DNA from: Bacteroides sp. | GTDB lineage: Bacteria > Bacteroidota > Bacteroidia > Bacteroidales > Bacteroidaceae | NCBI GenBank assembly: GCA_019417975.1 | Contig: DYCT01000017.1 | Coordinates: 3,558-13,743 of the forward strand | Length of the DNA stretch: 10,186 bases | Direction of reading: 5' to 3' | In this document: positions 8,613-10,186 of the stretch, in pieces | Numbering within the stretch: position 1 is the stretch's first letter | Layout: each line of letters opens with the position of its first letter | Translations under genes and position numbers: made by a program | The notes under the pieces: model-generated | Databases searched by the model: none | What the model was told of the DNA's origin: nothing | The model's input: the letters and a program-made list of their open reading frames with translations, nothing else

Positions 8613-9508
8613 CGCTGACTGGCATCAAACAAACATTTTTTCTCTTCCTCGGTCAGACTGCCATAACCCGACTTACGCAATTTATCGAGAATGGCATCTA
8701 TTTTTTCCGACTGCGCTTTTTTCCGCGCATTATATTCATATTCATCTGTTCTTCCTCCATAATGAACCTTCATCTTGGGCTTTCGCTTTTTCAAAATGGG
8801 TCGACCGCTAAACAAACCAACCACCCAGTCTAAAATCCGGTTAAGCCAATGGGTAATATCTTTCCCTTTTCGCAAAGAGGAAGCAAACCACAGTCCGGTC
8901 AAAGCTCCTCCTAAATGTGCCAGATGTCCACCGGCATTAGAACCGGTTATCATCATCACATCGGTCAGAACCAAGAATAAAGCCAAATACTTCAGACGTA
9001 TTGTCCCGATAAACAGCAATCGAATCGGATAGTCGGGCTCTTTATAGGCTGTTGCCAACGCTATCGCCAATACAGAAGCCGATGCACCTACCAAAAACGA
9101 ATAGTTCACACTCCCACTAAAATAAGGGAATAAATTGTAAGCCACCATATAGAACAAACCGCCCAGCATCCCTCCCAACCAATAAAGGCCTCTGAAATGC
9201 TTGGCCGAATAAAAGCCAAGAAACAAGTTACCGAACCAATAGAGCCATAGCATATTAAACAGCAGGTGCATTAATCCGCTATGCATAAACATATAGGTAA
9301 AGATACTCCACGGCTGTACGAGGAATCGATAAAAAGAAGCAGGAAGTTCTACAAAATTGAGAAGCAAGGACGCACTCCGGTTAAACAACAAGAAAAAAAC
9401 GCCCAGCAGCGATACAAGTATAAAAATCCCTACATTAATATATATATACTGTATATGGATACTGCCCCGCTGAAAATTATTTTTTAAATCAGAAATTATT
9501 TGAGCCAT
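8609..9508 (-). CDS. Rhomboid family intramembrane serine protease 2, with C-terminal cytoplasmic tail
   Basis: Rhomboids cut membrane proteins within or near the bilayer using a Ser-His dyad. The ATG at 9506-9508 gives 299 residues and has GGGAG just upstream. A longer frame begins at TTG (9538) and was not chosen. The protein has about six membrane helices. HSGLMHLLFN (His76, His81, Asn85) is the conserved oxyanion-side motif. Ser143 in GASAS is the nucleophile and His198 in GHLAHLGG the base. The residue after Ser is Ala where GxSG rhomboids have Gly, a change that leaves the dyad intact. After the last helix a basic linker leads to a soluble tail (about 260-299, IDAILDKL ... GYGSLTEEEK) that resembles the short conserved C-terminal domain of Bacteroidetes rhomboids (DUF6576 as I recall it). 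It overlaps rhomboid 1 upstream by 20 bases and the EEP gene downstream by 4, so all three are likely co-translated. The substrate is unknown. Confidence 0.93.
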   Translation of the reverse strand: MAQIISDLKNNFQRGSIHIQYIYINVGIFILVSLLGVFFLLFNRSASLLLNFVELPASFYRFLVQPWSIFTYMFMHSGLMHLLFNMLWLYWFGNLFLGFYSAKHFRGLYWLGGMLGGLFYMVAYNLFPYFSGSVNYSFLVGASASVLAIALATAYKEPDYPIRLLFIGTIRLKYLALFLVLTDVMMITGSNAGGHLAHLGGALTGLWFASSLRKGKDITHWLNRILDWVVGLFSGRPILKKRKPKMKVHYGGRTDEYEYNARKKAQSEKIDAILDKLRKSGYGSLTEEEKKCLFDASQR

Positions 9509-10186
9509 GCCTTCTCCCTTTCCTTCTCCAATAAACAATCATGATAAAGCCAAACAACATTCCACCCAAGTGAGCAAAATGAGCCACATTGTCGCTAACG
9601 CTGTTTCTCAATCCTAAAAAGAGCTCTAAAAGCGCATACCCAACTACAAAATACTTTGCTCGAACAGGCATAGGCAGAGGAAAAACAAACATCTGAGAAT
9701 TAGGATACAGCATACCGAAAGCTAAAAGCACACCGAAAATAGCGCCAGAAGCACCTACTGTCGATGTATTGAGCACCGCATTCAGAGCAGCCATATTCGG
9801 GTCTACAAAATTCATATGCCGTTGCCAGGTAGTGACTCCATCGCTCAACACGTGTCCAATCGCATCGGGCGACATTCCCGATTCCAAAACAAAGAAATGA
9901 ATACCGGTCACAAGCTCTTGAACGATGCCGGCTCCTATACCGCAAATCAAATAATAGGACAAATATCTCTGCCGGCCAAACGTCTGTTCAAGCACCGGTC
10001 CGAACATGAAAAGCGCAAACATGTTAAAAAACAAATGTGAGAAGCCCTCATGCATAAACATATAGGTGAAAAGCTGAGCCGGATTGAAGTAATCGGATAA
10101 AAAGAAATGCAGACTCAGATACCGGTCAAGCGAAATACCATATCTTGCCGCAACAATGTTTCCAAAAAAGATTAGGATATTTATAA
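9489..10186 (-). CDS. Rhomboid family intramembrane serine protease 1, 5' end cut by window edge
   Basis: The frame is open from the right edge to the TGA at 9489-9491, giving 232 residues with no Met in the first 41. The true start therefore lies outside, probably only a dozen or so codons away given the usual rhomboid N-terminus. Counting from the first whole codon (10184), the visible motifs are MFMHEGFSHLFFN (about 42-54), the nucleophile Ser146 in GASGAIFG, and the base His205 in AHFAHLGGMLFG; so the GxSG motif is canonical, unlike rhomboid 2. About six membrane helices and a short basic, cytoplasmic C-terminus fit a GlpG-type core without an extra domain. A loop between helices 2 and 4 (about 90-140) is longer than the minimum. 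It is the first visible gene of the cluster and overlaps rhomboid 2 by 20 bases. The two differ clearly in sequence, so the pair is an old duplication or two distinct subfamilies. Confidence 0.93.
   Translation of the reverse strand, partial: INILIFFGNIVAARYGISLDRYLSLHFFLSDYFNPAQLFTYMFMHEGFSHLFFNMFALFMFGPVLEQTFGRQRYLSYYLICGIGAGIVQELVTGIHFFVLESGMSPDAIGHVLSDGVTTWQRHMNFVDPNMAALNAVLNTSTVGASGAIFGVLLAFGMLYPNSQMFVFPLPMPVRAKYFVVGYALLELFLGLRNSVSDNVAHFAHLGGMLFGFIMIVYWRRKGRRHGSNNF

Noticed and set aside
9509..9538. Longer rhomboid 2 starting at TTG 9538 (ten extra residues)
   Set aside because: The extra residues (Gly/Glu/Lys-rich) are just the alternate-frame reading of the end of rhomboid 1. The ATG at 9508 has a GGGAG ahead of it and gives a normal rhomboid N-terminus.
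10059..10061. ATG at 10061 as the start of rhomboid 1
   Set aside because: The frame stays open upstream for 41 more codons to the window edge and encodes the expected first membrane helix, so this Met is internal.

Overview
The window looks like chromosomal DNA from a gut Bacteroidales species (Bacteroides or Phocaeicola type). Four things point there: a fused SecD-SecF translocase, promoter-like TAnnTTTG boxes of the Bacteroidetes sigma factor, A/T-rich start regions with no clear Shine-Dalgarno, and tandem rhomboid genes of which the second has a C-terminal tail typical of Bacteroidetes. All six genes lie on the minus strand, so transcription runs from high to low coordinates. The species call is an inference from these traits, not from a database match.

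The layout, in transcription order, is as follows. A tight cluster comes first: rhomboid protease 1 (its 5' end is off the right edge, 9489-10186), rhomboid protease 2 (8609-9508, overlapping the first by 20 bases), a membrane-anchored endonuclease/exonuclease/phosphatase-fold protein (7512-8612, start ATG overlapping the rhomboid 2 stop as ATGA), and an M3-family lipoprotein peptidase (5391-7484, after a 27-base gap). A long palindrome at 5334-5366 probably ends this transcript. Next is a separate unit, secDF (2225-5215), with its own probable promoter and a clear intrinsic terminator at 2133-2166. Last is an ADP-forming acetate--CoA ligase type acyl-CoA synthetase (1-2040), also with its own probable promoter. 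It runs off the left edge, probably lacking only its last few residues.

Functionally, most of the window concerns the cell envelope. SecDF helps pull secreted proteins across the inner membrane. The rhomboids cut membrane proteins within the bilayer. The M3 lipoprotein peptidase would trim oligopeptides on the periplasmic side. The EEP-fold enzyme faces the same compartment according to its predicted topology. The synthetase is a metabolic gene linking acyl-CoA to ATP formation. There is no gene-free stretch over 300 bases. The two larger gaps (2041-2224 and 5216-5390) hold only the promoters and terminators listed. I saw no mobile element, CRISPR array, tRNA or rRNA, and no convincing new system. 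The most interesting part is the translationally coupled double-rhomboid/EEP/M3 operon.
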